This document shows, one piece after another, positions 41,871-50,061 of a DNA stretch of 64,000 bases. The DNA is taken from the NCBI GenBank assembly GCA_963823495.1, contig CAWGLV010000001.1, positions 3,100,001-3,164,000 of the forward strand, written 5' to 3'. Positions within the stretch are counted from its first letter, which is position 1. Each line of letters begins with the position of its first letter. Under the pieces are notes generated by a model. The model saw nothing but the letters and a program-made list of their open reading frames with translations. It was not told the DNA's origin and did not search any database. Origin of the DNA: DATDAH01 sp963823495. Lineage in GTDB: Bacteria > Actinomycetota > Acidimicrobiia > Acidimicrobiales > DATDAH01. Made by a program: the position numbers and the translations under genes.

Positions 41871-41905
41871 CGTAAGAAAAGGCGTGGGCCGAAGCCCACG
41901 CCTTT
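41871..41905 (-). terminator. intrinsic terminator / attenuator in the rimP-nusA leader
   Basis: Minus strand: AAAGGCGTGGGC-TTCG-GCCCACGCCTTT followed by TCTT. A perfect 12-bp GC-rich stem with a TTCG tetraloop and a T-run, ending about 20 bases before the rimP ATG and its GGAGG. It is the only hairpin with a clear T-tract I see in the window. Because it lies downstream of a -10 (41933-41938) and upstream of rimP, it should attenuate the operon; NusA, its product, acts on such terminators. Confidence 0.8.
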
Positions 41906-41932
41906 GCTCGACCTGAACAAAATGCTGCCCGG

Positions 41933-41938
41933 AGTATA
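41933..41938 (-). promoter_or_regulatory. -10 box of the rimP-nusA-infB promoter
   Basis: Minus-strand TATACT, close to the consensus TATAAT, about 80 bases before the rimP ATG. A transcript from here would begin with about 20 bases and then form the TTCG-loop terminator. No clear -35 is seen. Confidence 0.55.
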
Positions 41939-42032
41939 ACGGTCGAGGCCGGCCCCTGGCGGGCGGCGTTCCTGCGGGCCCCGGGGTCGGTTTCGAGCCT
42001 CATCCCGCCTCGGCGGCCGCCGCTACTGCGAG

Positions 42033-42075
42033 CTCGAGGCGGTGGCTGTCGGATACCGACAGGCACCGCCTCGAG
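42033..42075. repeat. family C 3'-end hairpin, copy 2
   Basis: 20-bp arms CTCGAGGCGGTGGCTGTCGG and complement with one mismatch, centre ATA. Shares the loop CTGTCGGAT-N-CCGACAG and the base TCGAGGC with the element at 35143; the six mid-stem bases are different on both arms. 30 bp after the proS stop. Confidence 0.8.
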
Positions 42076-42104
42076 AACGGTGGTCCCCCGGCGGTTGGCC
42101 CGGG

Positions 42105-43517
42105 TCAGTACGACCGGGCGACCAGGGCGGACAGGCCGGGCTCGTCGTCGGCCTCCGGCAGGCTGCCGTCGGGCCGTTGGAGGCAGCGGATGGTCAGGGC
42201 CTCCTTGGCCAGCGCGGCTTCGCCCTCGACCCCCACGGTGTCCCAGGGGATGCGGACGAAGCCATCCGCCGCGGCGGTGGCCACGTCCTCGATCGCCGTC
42301 ACCTCGACCGTGCGGTCGTCGCGGTCCTTTGTCGCCGCCGCGAGCAGGTCGACCTGGATCGTCTCGAGCAGGCCGGGGACCTCGCCGGCGACCGCGGCCA
42401 CGGCGACCTGGCGCTTCTCGCCGTCGTCCCGGCGCACGAGGGTGACCTCGCCCTCCTTCAGGTCCCGGGGGCCGACCTCGATCCGCAGCGGGATGCCCTT
42501 GAGCTCCCAGTTGGTGGCCCGGCGCCCGAACGACGTGTCGACCTTGTCGTCGAGGCGCACCCGTACGCCGGAGGCCTTCAGCTCGTCGGCCAGACGGGCC
42601 GCGGCCTCCCCCGCCCCGTCCTCGGCACGGACAACCAACACGACGACCTGGATGGGAGCCAGCGCAGGCGGGACCCGCAGGCCGTTGTCGTCGCCGTGGG
42701 TCATGATCAGGCCGCCCACCATGCGGGTGGACGTGCCCCAGGAGGTCTGCCAGACGTTCTCCTGGTTGCCCTCCGCCGAGAGGTACTCGATGCCGAAGGC
42801 CTTGGCGAAGTTCTGCCCCAGCTCATGGCTGGTGCCCATCTGCAGGGCCTTGCCGTCGCGCATCATCGCCTCACACGCCACGGTGTTGATGGCCCCGGCG
42901 AAGCGCTCGGCCGCGGTCTTGCGCCCCTTGTACACCGGTACGGCCAGGACCTGCTCCATGCAGTCGGCGTAGACCTCGTGCAGGATGCGCACGGCGAAGT
43001 CCCGGGCCTCGGCCTCGGTTGCGTGACACGTGTGGCCCTCCTGCCAGAGGAACTCGGTGGTGCGCAGGAACAGCCGGGGCCGAAGCTCCCAGCGCACCAC
43101 GTTGGCCCACTGGTTCACGAGCAGAGGCAGGTCCCGGTAGCTCTGGATCCACTTGGCGAAGTAGGTCCCCATCACCGTTTCGGAGGTGGGGCGGATGGCC
43201 AAGGGCTCCTCCAGCTCCTTGCCGCCGCCGATGGTGACCACGGCCAGCTCGGGGCTGAAGCCCTCCACGTGCTCGGCCTCCTTCTCGAAGAAGGACATGG
43301 GCACGAACAACGGGAAGTAGGCGTTGTCGACCCCGGCGGCCTTGATGCGCTCGTCCATGGCCGCCTGGAGGCGCTCCCAGAGCGAGAAGCCGTAGGGCCG
43401 GATGACCATCGTGCCCCGGGCCGGCCCGTTCTCGGCCAGCTCCGCCTTCGCGATGACGTCCTGGTACCAGCGGGGGAAGTCCTCGCCCTGGGGGGTGAGC
43501 ACGGGAGCCTTGGCCAT
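42105..43517 (-). CDS. proS: prolyl-tRNA synthetase (ProS type 3)
   Basis: Charges tRNA-Pro. 470 residues, the shorter archaeal/eukaryotic-like class without the bacterial editing insert: PRWYQDVIAKAELAENGPARG, MVIRPYGFSLWE, IRPTSETVMGTYFAKW (motif 2 region), RTTEFLWQEGHTCHAT, MMRDGKALQMGTSHELGQNF, then the anticodon-binding domain and zinc-like C-terminus ending ARSY. The ATG has a -10-like TACCCT (43525-43530) seven bases upstream. A family B hairpin separates it from ispG. Confidence 0.95.
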   Translation of the reverse strand: MAKAPVLTPQGEDFPRWYQDVIAKAELAENGPARGTMVIRPYGFSLWERLQAAMDERIKAAGVDNAYFPLFVPMSFFEKEAEHVEGFSPELAVVTIGGGKELEEPLAIRPTSETVMGTYFAKWIQSYRDLPLLVNQWANVVRWELRPRLFLRTTEFLWQEGHTCHATEAEARDFAVRILHEVYADCMEQVLAVPVYKGRKTAAERFAGAINTVACEAMMRDGKALQMGTSHELGQNFAKAFGIEYLSAEGNQENVWQTSWGTSTRMVGGLIMTHGDDNGLRVPPALAPIQVVVLVVRAEDGAGEAAARLADELKASGVRVRLDDKVDTSFGRRATNWELKGIPLRIEVGPRDLKEGEVTLVRRDDGEKRQVAVAAVAGEVPGLLETIQVDLLAAATKDRDDRTVEVTAIEDVATAAADGFVRIPWDTVGVEGEAALAKEALTIRCLQRPDGSLPEADDEPGLSALVARSY

Positions 43518-43623
43518 CCGGCGGAGGGTAGTGGCGGCTGATCCCCCGCCCCGGGTCCGTTGCCTCCCGGCTACGCAGTGGCCCACCGACCGACTCGTCA
43601 CCCGCCCCGGCTGCATTCCGGCC

Positions 43624-43671
43624 TTCTGGCGCCCGATTGCGGCGCCCCGACGCCTCAATCGGGCGCCAGAA
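43624..43671. repeat. family B 3'-end hairpin, copy 2
   Basis: Perfect 16-bp arms TTCTGGCGCCCGATTG (43624-43639) and complement (43656-43671). The reverse complement matches copy 1 over GGCGCCGCAATCGGGCGCC plus CAGAA. It begins eight bases after the ispG stop. Confidence 0.82.
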
Positions 43672-43678
43672 CGAGAGG

Positions 43679-44893
43679 TCAGAGCTTGCGGATCTGGTCG
43701 ATGTGGGCGCCGGCCTGGTTGACGTCGTCGCCCTGTTCGGTCAACAGCGCCGCACGGTCCTTCTCGGCCTCCGCGGCAGCCCCCGAGTCGGCTTGGGCCA
43801 GGGCGGCTTCGACGCCGTCTTCGCTGACGATCTTGGCCCATTCGACGAGCTCGGCGACCATCTCGTCCTCGGCCACGACCTTGACGACGCTGCCCTTCAC
43901 GAACAGGTGGCCCCGCTTGCGGCCGGCGGCGATGCCGAGGTCGGCCTCCCGGGCCTCGCCGGGGCCGTTCACGACACAGCCCATCACCGCCACCTGGATG
44001 GGCACCTCGAGCTCCTCGAGGGCCTTCTGGGCGGCGTCGGCGATGGCGTAGACGTCGACCTCGGCCCGACCGCAGGAGGGGCAGGCGATCAGGTCGAGAC
44101 CGGTTCGCTCCCGCAGGCCGAGGGCCTCGAGCAGTTGGCGACCGGCCCGGGCCTCCTGCACCGGGTCGGCGGTGAGCGAGTAGCGGATGGTGTCACCGAT
44201 GCCCTCCGACAGCAGCGTGGCCAGGCCCGCGGTGGCCTTGATCAGCCCGGCGGGCGGCGGGCCGGCCTCGGTGACGCCGAGGTGCAGCGGGTGGTCGGTC
44301 ACCTCCGACAGCTGACGGTAGGCCTCGATCATCAGCGGCACGTTGGAGGCCTTCACCGAGATCTTGACGTCGTCGAAGCCGACCTCGGCGAAGTAGTCCA
44401 GCTCCCGCTGGGCCGACTCGACCATGGCCTCGGCGGTGAGGCCGTCGTGCTTCTCGTAGAGATCGGGGTCGAGGGAGCCGCCGTTGACCCCGATGCGGAT
44501 GGGGACGCCTCGGTCCTTGCACTCCATGGCCACGGCCTTGATGTGCTCGGGGCGGCGGATGTTGCCCGGGTTCAGGCGCAGGCAGTGGACACCGGCCTCC
44601 AGGGCCGCGAGCGCCATCTTGTACTGGTGGTGGATGTCGGCCACGATCGGCACCGGCGAACGGGGCACGATCTGGGCCAGACCCTCGGCTGCCTCCCTCT
44701 CGTTGCAGGTGCACCGCACGATGTCGGCCCCGGCGCCGTAGAGGGCGTAGATCGCCTGGAGCGTCCCCTCGACATCGGCCGTCTTGGTGATCGTCATCGA
44801 CTGCACGCTCACCGGGGCGTCGCCGCCCACCGTCACGGGGTGCGACGGGTGGTCGAGGAGGACCTGGCGGGTCTTCCGGCGCGGGTAGCTCAC
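43679..44893 (-). CDS. ispG: 4-hydroxy-3-methylbut-2-enyl diphosphate synthase IspG
   Basis: Penultimate enzyme of the MEP isoprenoid pathway; dxr lies 2 kb upstream in the same direction. 404 residues: PVSVQSMTITKTADVEGTL, ADIHHQYKMALAAL, LRLNPGNI, IRIGVNGGSL, and the 4Fe-4S ligands in CPSCGRAEVD and VMGCVVNGPGEAREAD. The tail after IVSEDG is Ala/Glu-rich. GTG start, 93 bases after rseP, with an 11-bp repeat array between. Confidence 0.96.
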   Translation of the reverse strand: MSYPRRKTRQVLLDHPSHPVTVGGDAPVSVQSMTITKTADVEGTLQAIYALYGAGADIVRCTCNEREAAEGLAQIVPRSPVPIVADIHHQYKMALAALEAGVHCLRLNPGNIRRPEHIKAVAMECKDRGVPIRIGVNGGSLDPDLYEKHDGLTAEAMVESAQRELDYFAEVGFDDVKISVKASNVPLMIEAYRQLSEVTDHPLHLGVTEAGPPPAGLIKATAGLATLLSEGIGDTIRYSLTADPVQEARAGRQLLEALGLRERTGLDLIACPSCGRAEVDVYAIADAAQKALEELEVPIQVAVMGCVVNGPGEAREADLGIAAGRKRGHLFVKGSVVKVVAEDEMVAELVEWAKIVSEDGVEAALAQADSGAAAEAEKDRAALLTEQGDDVNQAGAHIDQIRKL

Positions 44894-44919
44894 GGGCCCA
44901 GTCTCGCAGCCCGGTCCCC

Positions 44920-44974
44920 GTTCGGGACGGGTTCGGGACGCGTTCGGGACCCGTTCGGGACGCGTTCGGGACGC
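44920..44974. repeat. five 11-bp tandem repeats between rseP and ispG
   Basis: GTTCGGGAC starts at 44920, 44931, 44942, 44953 and 44964: five copies at an exact 11-bp period, consensus GTTCGGGACGC. It sits 13 bp after the rseP stop and 27-80 bp before the ispG GTG. An 11-bp period places copies on one DNA face, so it could be a multi-site binding array; slippage alone is also possible. Confidence 0.9.
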
Positions 44975-44986
44975 GGGCCGGCGGCC

Positions 44987-46357
44987 CTACTGCAGGTTGA
45001 TCGGGTCGAAGAGGTCCACGTAGAGCGCCAGGGACCCGAGGGTGACCATGAACAGCACCACGGCGTAGGTCAGCGGCAGCAGCTTGGTGATGTCGGCCTG
45101 GTAGCGCCGACCGGTGCCGATCTCCCGGATGCGCTCATAGGTGCCCACCGCCACGTGACCGCCGTCGAAGGGCAGCAGGGGCAGGAGGTTGAACACGCCG
45201 ATGAACACGTTCAGCAGCATCATGAAGCGCATCAGGGCATAGAGGCCGTCGGCGTCGGTCGCCTGGGCGCCGATGCGGGCCGCGCCGACGATGGAGATGA
45301 TGCGGCTCTCGTCCTGGGAGGCGCTGTTGCTCCCACCGCCCCCCGGGGCGGCCGGATCCGATTCGGTCGGTTCGTCCTGGGCGTTCATGACCACCGCGGC
45401 GAAGTCGCTGATCCCTTGCGGGCTGAAGAACCGGACGATGCCCTTGACCGACTCCGCCACCAGGGTCCCGACCTCTTCGGCCGAGGTCAGCGCGGCCTCG
45501 ATCGGCCCGACGCTCTCGAGCACCTGCGCCTCCTGCACGCCGAGGTAGCCGACCGTCACCCCCTCCAGGGTCCGCTCGGCCAGGGTCACCGTCGCCTCCT
45601 CGGTCCCACCGGCCCGTTCGACGACGAAGGTGACCTCGTCGCCGGGGTGGGCCAGGGTGAAGTCCCGCATCTCGTCGTAGGTCTCGATCACCTCGCCGTC
45701 GACGGCCACGATCCGGTCGCCCTCCTGGAGCCCGGCGACCAGGGCCGGGGTCTCCCCCGCCTCGAGCTGGCGGGTGAGGCTGGGCGTCAGCTCGGAGGCC
45801 GGGAACCCGGTGAGCGTCTCGTCGGGGGTGGGCAGGGCCGCGATCTCCCAGTTGGTGGCGTCATCGGTGGCCGCTCCGTAGACCATGAGCGCGCCGATGC
45901 CCAAGGCGAAGGCCATCAGGAAGTGCATCGCCGAGCCCGCCACCGCGACCGACATGCGCCGGGGGTAGGACTTCTGGCGGTAGGTCCGGGACTCGTCGGC
46001 CGGCGGCACGTCATCGAGGTTGTTCATACCGATGATGCGGACGTAGGCCCCGGCGGGGATGGCCTTCACGCCGTACTCGGTCTCGCCCCGGTGGAACGAC
46101 CAGACGCGGGGGCCGAAGCCGATGAAGAACTCGGTCACCTTCATGCCCGCGGACTTGGCCGTGACGTAGTGGCCCAACTCGTGCATGAAGATCATGAAGA
46201 CCAGCGACAGGACGATGACCAGGATCGGCCAGCCGCCGAAGACCCCCAGGGCGATGGTCCCACCGATCAACGCGGCGAGTCCGATCTTGCCGGGGATGTC
46301 GCCCTGGGCCGTGAACGGCTCGTCGGGCGTCGGCGGCTTCAGCTCGGTGTCGGACAT
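44987..46357 (-). CDS. rseP: RseP-type site-2 zinc metalloprotease
   Basis: Intramembrane protease that cleaves membrane-bound anti-sigma factors and other substrates. 456 residues. HELGH zinc motif in the first transmembrane helix (IFMHELGHYVTAKSAG), GPRVWSF and KAIPAGAYVRIIGM, one PDZ domain (LVAGLQEGDRIVAVDGEVI), and NLLPLLPFDGGH in the third helix. A Gly/Ser-rich insert (PGGGGSNSAS) lies after the PDZ domain. It starts 15 bases after dxr, as in the usual dxr-rseP-ispG order. Confidence 0.95.
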   Translation of the reverse strand: MSDTELKPPTPDEPFTAQGDIPGKIGLAALIGGTIALGVFGGWPILVIVLSLVFMIFMHELGHYVTAKSAGMKVTEFFIGFGPRVWSFHRGETEYGVKAIPAGAYVRIIGMNNLDDVPPADESRTYRQKSYPRRMSVAVAGSAMHFLMAFALGIGALMVYGAATDDATNWEIAALPTPDETLTGFPASELTPSLTRQLEAGETPALVAGLQEGDRIVAVDGEVIETYDEMRDFTLAHPGDEVTFVVERAGGTEEATVTLAERTLEGVTVGYLGVQEAQVLESVGPIEAALTSAEEVGTLVAESVKGIVRFFSPQGISDFAAVVMNAQDEPTESDPAAPGGGGSNSASQDESRIISIVGAARIGAQATDADGLYALMRFMMLLNVFIGVFNLLPLLPFDGGHVAVGTYERIREIGTGRRYQADITKLLPLTYAVVLFMVTLGSLALYVDLFDPINLQ

Positions 46358-46371
46358 GGGCTCCGCTGGCT

Positions 46372-47529
46372 CTAGGGGGTGAGGGCGGCGACGATCTCGG
46401 TCGCCACGGTACGGGCCTGACGATCGGCCTCCATCACAACGTCGGCCGATGTCGCTTTCGTTCCATCGTGCCGATCGAGGGTCGCCTTGAGCACATCGCT
46501 GATGGCCAGCCACCCGATGCGACCGGCCAGGAAGGCCTCGACCGCCACCTCGTTGGCCGCGTTGAGCCACGCGGGGACCGTCTCGCCCGCCCGCCCGGCC
46601 CGATAGGCCAGGTCCAGGCACGGGAACGCCCGGCGGTCGGGGGCCTCGAAGTCCAGGGAGCCCAGTGTCGTCCAGTCGATCCGCCCGAAGGGCGTCGCCG
46701 CCCGGTCGGGGTAGGCCAGGGCGTACCCGATGGGCAGTCGCATGTCCGGCATCGACAGCTGGGCGATGGTGGAGCCGTCGGTGTACTCCACCATCGAGTG
46801 GACCACCGACTGGGGGTGGACGACCACGTCGATGTCGTCGTAGGCGACCCCGAAGAGCTCGTGGGCCTCGATGACCTCGAGGCCCTTGTTCATGAGCGTG
46901 GAGGAGTCGATGGTGATCTTCGGGCCCATCGACCACGTCGGGTGGGCCAGGGCGTCACCGACGGTCACCCCGGCGAGGTCGTCCCGGGACCGGCCCCGGA
47001 ACGGCCCGCCGCTCGCGGTGACGACGAGGCGGGCCACCCGCTCCGCCACGTCGTTGGCCCGCAGGCACTGGTGGATGGCCCCGTGCTCGCTGTCGACCGG
47101 GATGAGCTCGGCTCCGGGCGTGGACCGCACGCGCTGAACCACCGGCCCGGCGGCGATCAGGGACTCCTTGTTGGCCAGGGCCAGCCGGCGTCCGGCCTGC
47201 AGGGCCGCCAGGGTGACCCCGAGCCCGGCGAAGCCGACCACCCCGTTGACCACGACGTGGGCCTCCCGGCTGGCGTCGGCCAGCGCGGCCTCTCCCACCG
47301 TCAGCTCGGTGCCCGGCGGTAGGCGGTCGGCCAGGCCGGCGGCCGCCTCGGCGTCGACCACGGCCACCACCCGGGGCCGGAACTCCTTGGCCTGCTCGGC
47401 CAGGAGATCGACCGAGCGGGACGCCCCCAGCGCCACGACCTCGTAGCGCCCGGGCTCGGCCCGCACCACGTCCAGGGTCTGGGTCCCGATCGACCCCGTC
47501 GAACCCAGCACCGCGACCGTGGTCGTCAC
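46372..47529 (-). CDS. dxr: 1-deoxy-D-xylulose-5-phosphate reductoisomerase Dxr
   Basis: Second enzyme of the MEP isoprenoid pathway. 385 residues: NADPH motif VLGSTGSIGTQTLDV, LALANKESLIAAGP, the metal/substrate motif VDSEHGAIHQCL, VVTASGGPFRG, HPTWSMGPKITIDSSTLMNKGLE (split in the text as needed) and NAANEVAVEAFL. GTG start. A hairpin lies between it and cdsA. Confidence 0.96.
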   Translation of the reverse strand: MTTTVAVLGSTGSIGTQTLDVVRAEPGRYEVVALGASRSVDLLAEQAKEFRPRVVAVVDAEAAAGLADRLPPGTELTVGEAALADASREAHVVVNGVVGFAGLGVTLAALQAGRRLALANKESLIAAGPVVQRVRSTPGAELIPVDSEHGAIHQCLRANDVAERVARLVVTASGGPFRGRSRDDLAGVTVGDALAHPTWSMGPKITIDSSTLMNKGLEVIEAHELFGVAYDDIDVVVHPQSVVHSMVEYTDGSTIAQLSMPDMRLPIGYALAYPDRAATPFGRIDWTTLGSLDFEAPDRRAFPCLDLAYRAGRAGETVPAWLNAANEVAVEAFLAGRIGWLAISDVLKATLDRHDGTKATSADVVMEADRQARTVATEIVAALTP

Positions 47530-47539
47530 GCCGCTAGAT

Positions 47540-47591
47540 CGTTCTGGGCCCCACCACCCGCGGCTGGACGCGGGTCGGCGGGCCCAGAACG
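47540..47591. repeat. 3'-end hairpin with GTTCTGG ends (family B-related)
   Basis: Outer arms CGTTCTGGGCCC (47540-47551) and GGGCCCAGAACG (47580-47591), exact complements; inner stem ACCCGCG/CGCGGGT (47556-47562 and 47569-47575). It shares the terminal CGTTCTGG with the family B elements and one end of family A. 15 bp after the cdsA stop. Confidence 0.75.
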
Positions 47592-47605
47592 GGTGGGGTC
47601 GGGGG

Positions 47606-49462
47606 TCACGGGGTGTTGGCGTAGACCTCGAGCAGCCGTACGACGTAGTAGGTCGCCGGGAGCACGAAGAGCAGCCCGTCGAAGCGGTCGAGCACCCCGC
47701 CGTGGCCCGGCAGCAGGGAGCCCATGTCCTTGATGCCGAGGTCCCGCTTGAGGCGGGACTCGCACAGGTCGCCCAGCGGCGTCATGATCCCGCCGACCAC
47801 GCCGAGGATGAGGGCGTCCATCGCCGTCCACGGCCCGACCCCGATGATCCCGAGCACGAGCACCGAGACCACGACGGAGGCGACGATGCCCCCGATGGCG
47901 CCTTCGATGGTCTTGTTGGGACTGGCCGCGGTGAGCGGAGAGCTACCCATTCGTTGGCCCACGAACAGCCCCCCGATGTCGGCCGCGACGGCGACGAGGA
48001 TGGCGCCGAACAGGAGCGAGATCCCGACGCTGTCCCCGAAGCCGGACGCCAGCGCCCCGCTGATCGAGGCCGACGCGTCGTCGACCCGGAGCAGCAGCGA
48101 GGCGAAGGCCCCGAGGCCGCCGACGTAGAAGACCCCGAGCAGGGTGATCCCCGCGTTGGCCACGGCATGGTCACCGGGACCGGCGTCGAACAGCCACCAG
48201 CAGAGCGTCGTGACCACCACCAGGAAGAACACGAGGGTCATCCCCCCCTCGCCCCGGAGGTACACGGCCACCACCATGCCGCCCGAACCGGCGAGACCGA
48301 TGATCGGCGCCGGGTGGTACCCGGCTCGCCGGGTCGCCGTGAAGAACTCGGCGGTGGCCAGGACGACCACCACGGCGGCCAGAGCAACGACGGCCCAGGC
48401 CCCGATCAGGAAGCAGACCGCCATGATCACGACGAGGCCGACCCCGACGATGACCGCCTGCTGCATGTCGCGACCGCCGCCGCCGCCACCGTCGAGACCG
48501 AACTCGTCCTCGGGAGCATCAGGGAACGGGCTGCGTCGCTGCGGCGGTCCGGCCGGCGATTCGGCCGCCGCCCCCACCGCAGGATCGAGGTCATCGAAGG
48601 TCATCTCGTCCTCCCCCAAGGATTCGACACGGGTCTCGTCGACGAGGTCGGAGAAGTCCTCCGGCTCACCGGTCTCCTCGCCCTGGCCCCGCCATCGGGG
48701 CCCGCCGGACACCCCGGCCCAGGCGTCATCTTCCTCGGTGGCGCCCGCCACCGGCTCACTCCAGTGCGGCAGGTCGTCCTCGGCCGGTCCGAGCAGGTCT
48801 TCCAGGCCGTCGTCGGGGTCACCCGCCAGATCCGCGAACGGGTTCTCCGCCGCCGATCGACCGGCCTCGATGTCGACGGTGTCGTCGTCGGGGGCGGCCC
48901 AGACGCGGATGTCCTCGGGGTCCTCGGCGGGCCCCTCTGCCTTCGCCTCCGCGGGCACGGACGGCACGGCCGCGGTCGGCGGCAGGTCCAGGTCGTCGAG
49001 GGACGGCGCGGCAGCCGGCGGCTCGGGGTCGGACGCCGCCGGGCCGGGAGGTTCGGCGGCCGGCGCCGCTCGGCTCGGGGTCGGGGCGGGCTCGGGGTCG
49101 GACGCCGCCGGGCCGGGAGGTTCGGCGGCCGGCGCCGCTCGGCTCGGGGTCGGGGCGGGCTCGGGGTCGGACGCCGCCGGGCCGGGAGGTTCGGCGGCCG
49201 GCGCCGCTCGGCTCGGGGTCGGGGCGACCGCCGGCTCGTCGTCGTCGGCCGAGATGATCGGGATCGCCCCGAACCGGTTCGGGTCCTCGCGGGACGGCGG
49301 CTCGGCCGCGGGGGGATGCTCCTCGGGCGGAGGATCCGACGGCGGCTGCTGGGCGGCGACGGTCGGGAACTCGCCCGTGGCCGGCGTGGCGCCCACGATG
49401 CGGATCCGACCCGACGGTCGCGGGTCGCTCGGCGCGCCCTCGTCCGGACGGTCGTCACTCAT
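47606..49462 (-). CDS. cdsA: phosphatidate cytidylyltransferase CdsA with long disordered N-terminus
   Basis: Makes CDP-diacylglycerol, the precursor used by PgsA. 618 residues, about twice the usual length. The last 270 hold about eight membrane helices and the signature GDLCESRLKRDLGIKDMG then LLPGHGGVLDRFDG. The first 340 are disordered, Pro/Ala/Asp/Glu-rich, with three 23-residue repeats (APTPSRAAPAAEPPGPAASD). ATG start overlapping the frr stop by eight bases (ATGAGTGA). Confidence 0.93.
   Translation of the reverse strand: MSDDRPDEGAPSDPRPSGRIRIVGATPATGEFPTVAAQQPPSDPPPEEHPPAAEPPSREDPNRFGAIPIISADDDEPAVAPTPSRAAPAAEPPGPAASDPEPAPTPSRAAPAAEPPGPAASDPEPAPTPSRAAPAAEPPGPAASDPEPPAAAPSLDDLDLPPTAAVPSVPAEAKAEGPAEDPEDIRVWAAPDDDTVDIEAGRSAAENPFADLAGDPDDGLEDLLGPAEDDLPHWSEPVAGATEEDDAWAGVSGGPRWRGQGEETGEPEDFSDLVDETRVESLGEDEMTFDDLDPAVGAAAESPAGPPQRRSPFPDAPEDEFGLDGGGGGGRDMQQAVIVGVGLVVIMAVCFLIGAWAVVALAAVVVVLATAEFFTATRRAGYHPAPIIGLAGSGGMVVAVYLRGEGGMTLVFFLVVVTTLCWWLFDAGPGDHAVANAGITLLGVFYVGGLGAFASLLLRVDDASASISGALASGFGDSVGISLLFGAILVAVAADIGGLFVGQRMGSSPLTAASPNKTIEGAIGGIVASVVVSVLVLGIIGVGPWTAMDALILGVVGGIMTPLGDLCESRLKRDLGIKDMGSLLPGHGGVLDRFDGLLFVLPATYYVVRLLEVYANTP
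49022..49230 (-). repeat. 69-bp tandem repeats in cdsA
   Basis: Three almost identical 69-bp units (starts of CTCGGGGTCGGAC at 49022, 49091, 49160) code 23-residue Pro/Ala-rich units in the cytoplasmic N-terminal extension. The period is a multiple of three. Confidence 0.92.
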
Positions 49463-50036
49463 CGAGAAGCTCCTTCTCCTTGTCGGCCAGAGCTCCCGCG
49501 AGGTGGCCCTCGTGGGTGTGGATCATGTCGTCGAGCTCCTTTTCGGCCCGCTTGAGGTCGTCCTCGCGCAGGTCGCCCGCCTTCTCCATCGCCTCGAGCT
49601 CGTGGCGAGCCGCACGGCGGAGGTTTCGCAAGGCGATCTTGCCCTCCTCGGCCATGCCCCGCACGAGGCGGACGAGGTCCTTGCGCCGCTCCTCGGTGAG
49701 GGCGGGGAAGGCGAGGCGGACGACGTGGCCGTCGTTGGTGGGGTTGAGGCCCAGGTCGGACTCACGGATCGCCTTCTCGATGGCGCTGACCGAGCCCTTG
49801 TCGAACGGCGAGATGACCAGCAGGCGGGCCTCGGGCACCGAGAAGTTCGCCAGTTGCTGCAGCGGCACCTCGGATCCGTAGTACTCCACCGGCAGCTTCT
49901 CGACCAGGGCCGAGGAGGCGCGGCCCGTGCGGACCGTGGAGAACTCGTGGCGCGTGTGCACCACGGCCTTGCCCATCTTGTCCCCGGAGTCGTCGAGGAC
50001 GAGTTCGATCAGGTCACCGTCATCACTGTCGGCCAT
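49455..50036 (-). CDS. frr: ribosome recycling factor
   Basis: Splits post-termination ribosomes with EF-G. 193 residues: KAVVHTRHEFSTVRTGRASSAL, YYGSEVPLQQLANFSVPEAR, AIRESDLGLNPTNDGHVVRL, LTEERRKDLVRLVRGMAEEG and the C-terminal helix. The first ten residues (MADSDDGDLI) are acidic. ATG start. Confidence 0.96.
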   Translation of the reverse strand: MADSDDGDLIELVLDDSGDKMGKAVVHTRHEFSTVRTGRASSALVEKLPVEYYGSEVPLQQLANFSVPEARLLVISPFDKGSVSAIEKAIRESDLGLNPTNDGHVVRLAFPALTEERRKDLVRLVRGMAEEGKIALRNLRRAARHELEAMEKAGDLREDDLKRAEKELDDMIHTHEGHLAGALADKEKELLDE

Positions 50037-50061
50037 CAGGCGCTATCCCCCGACTGCGGAG

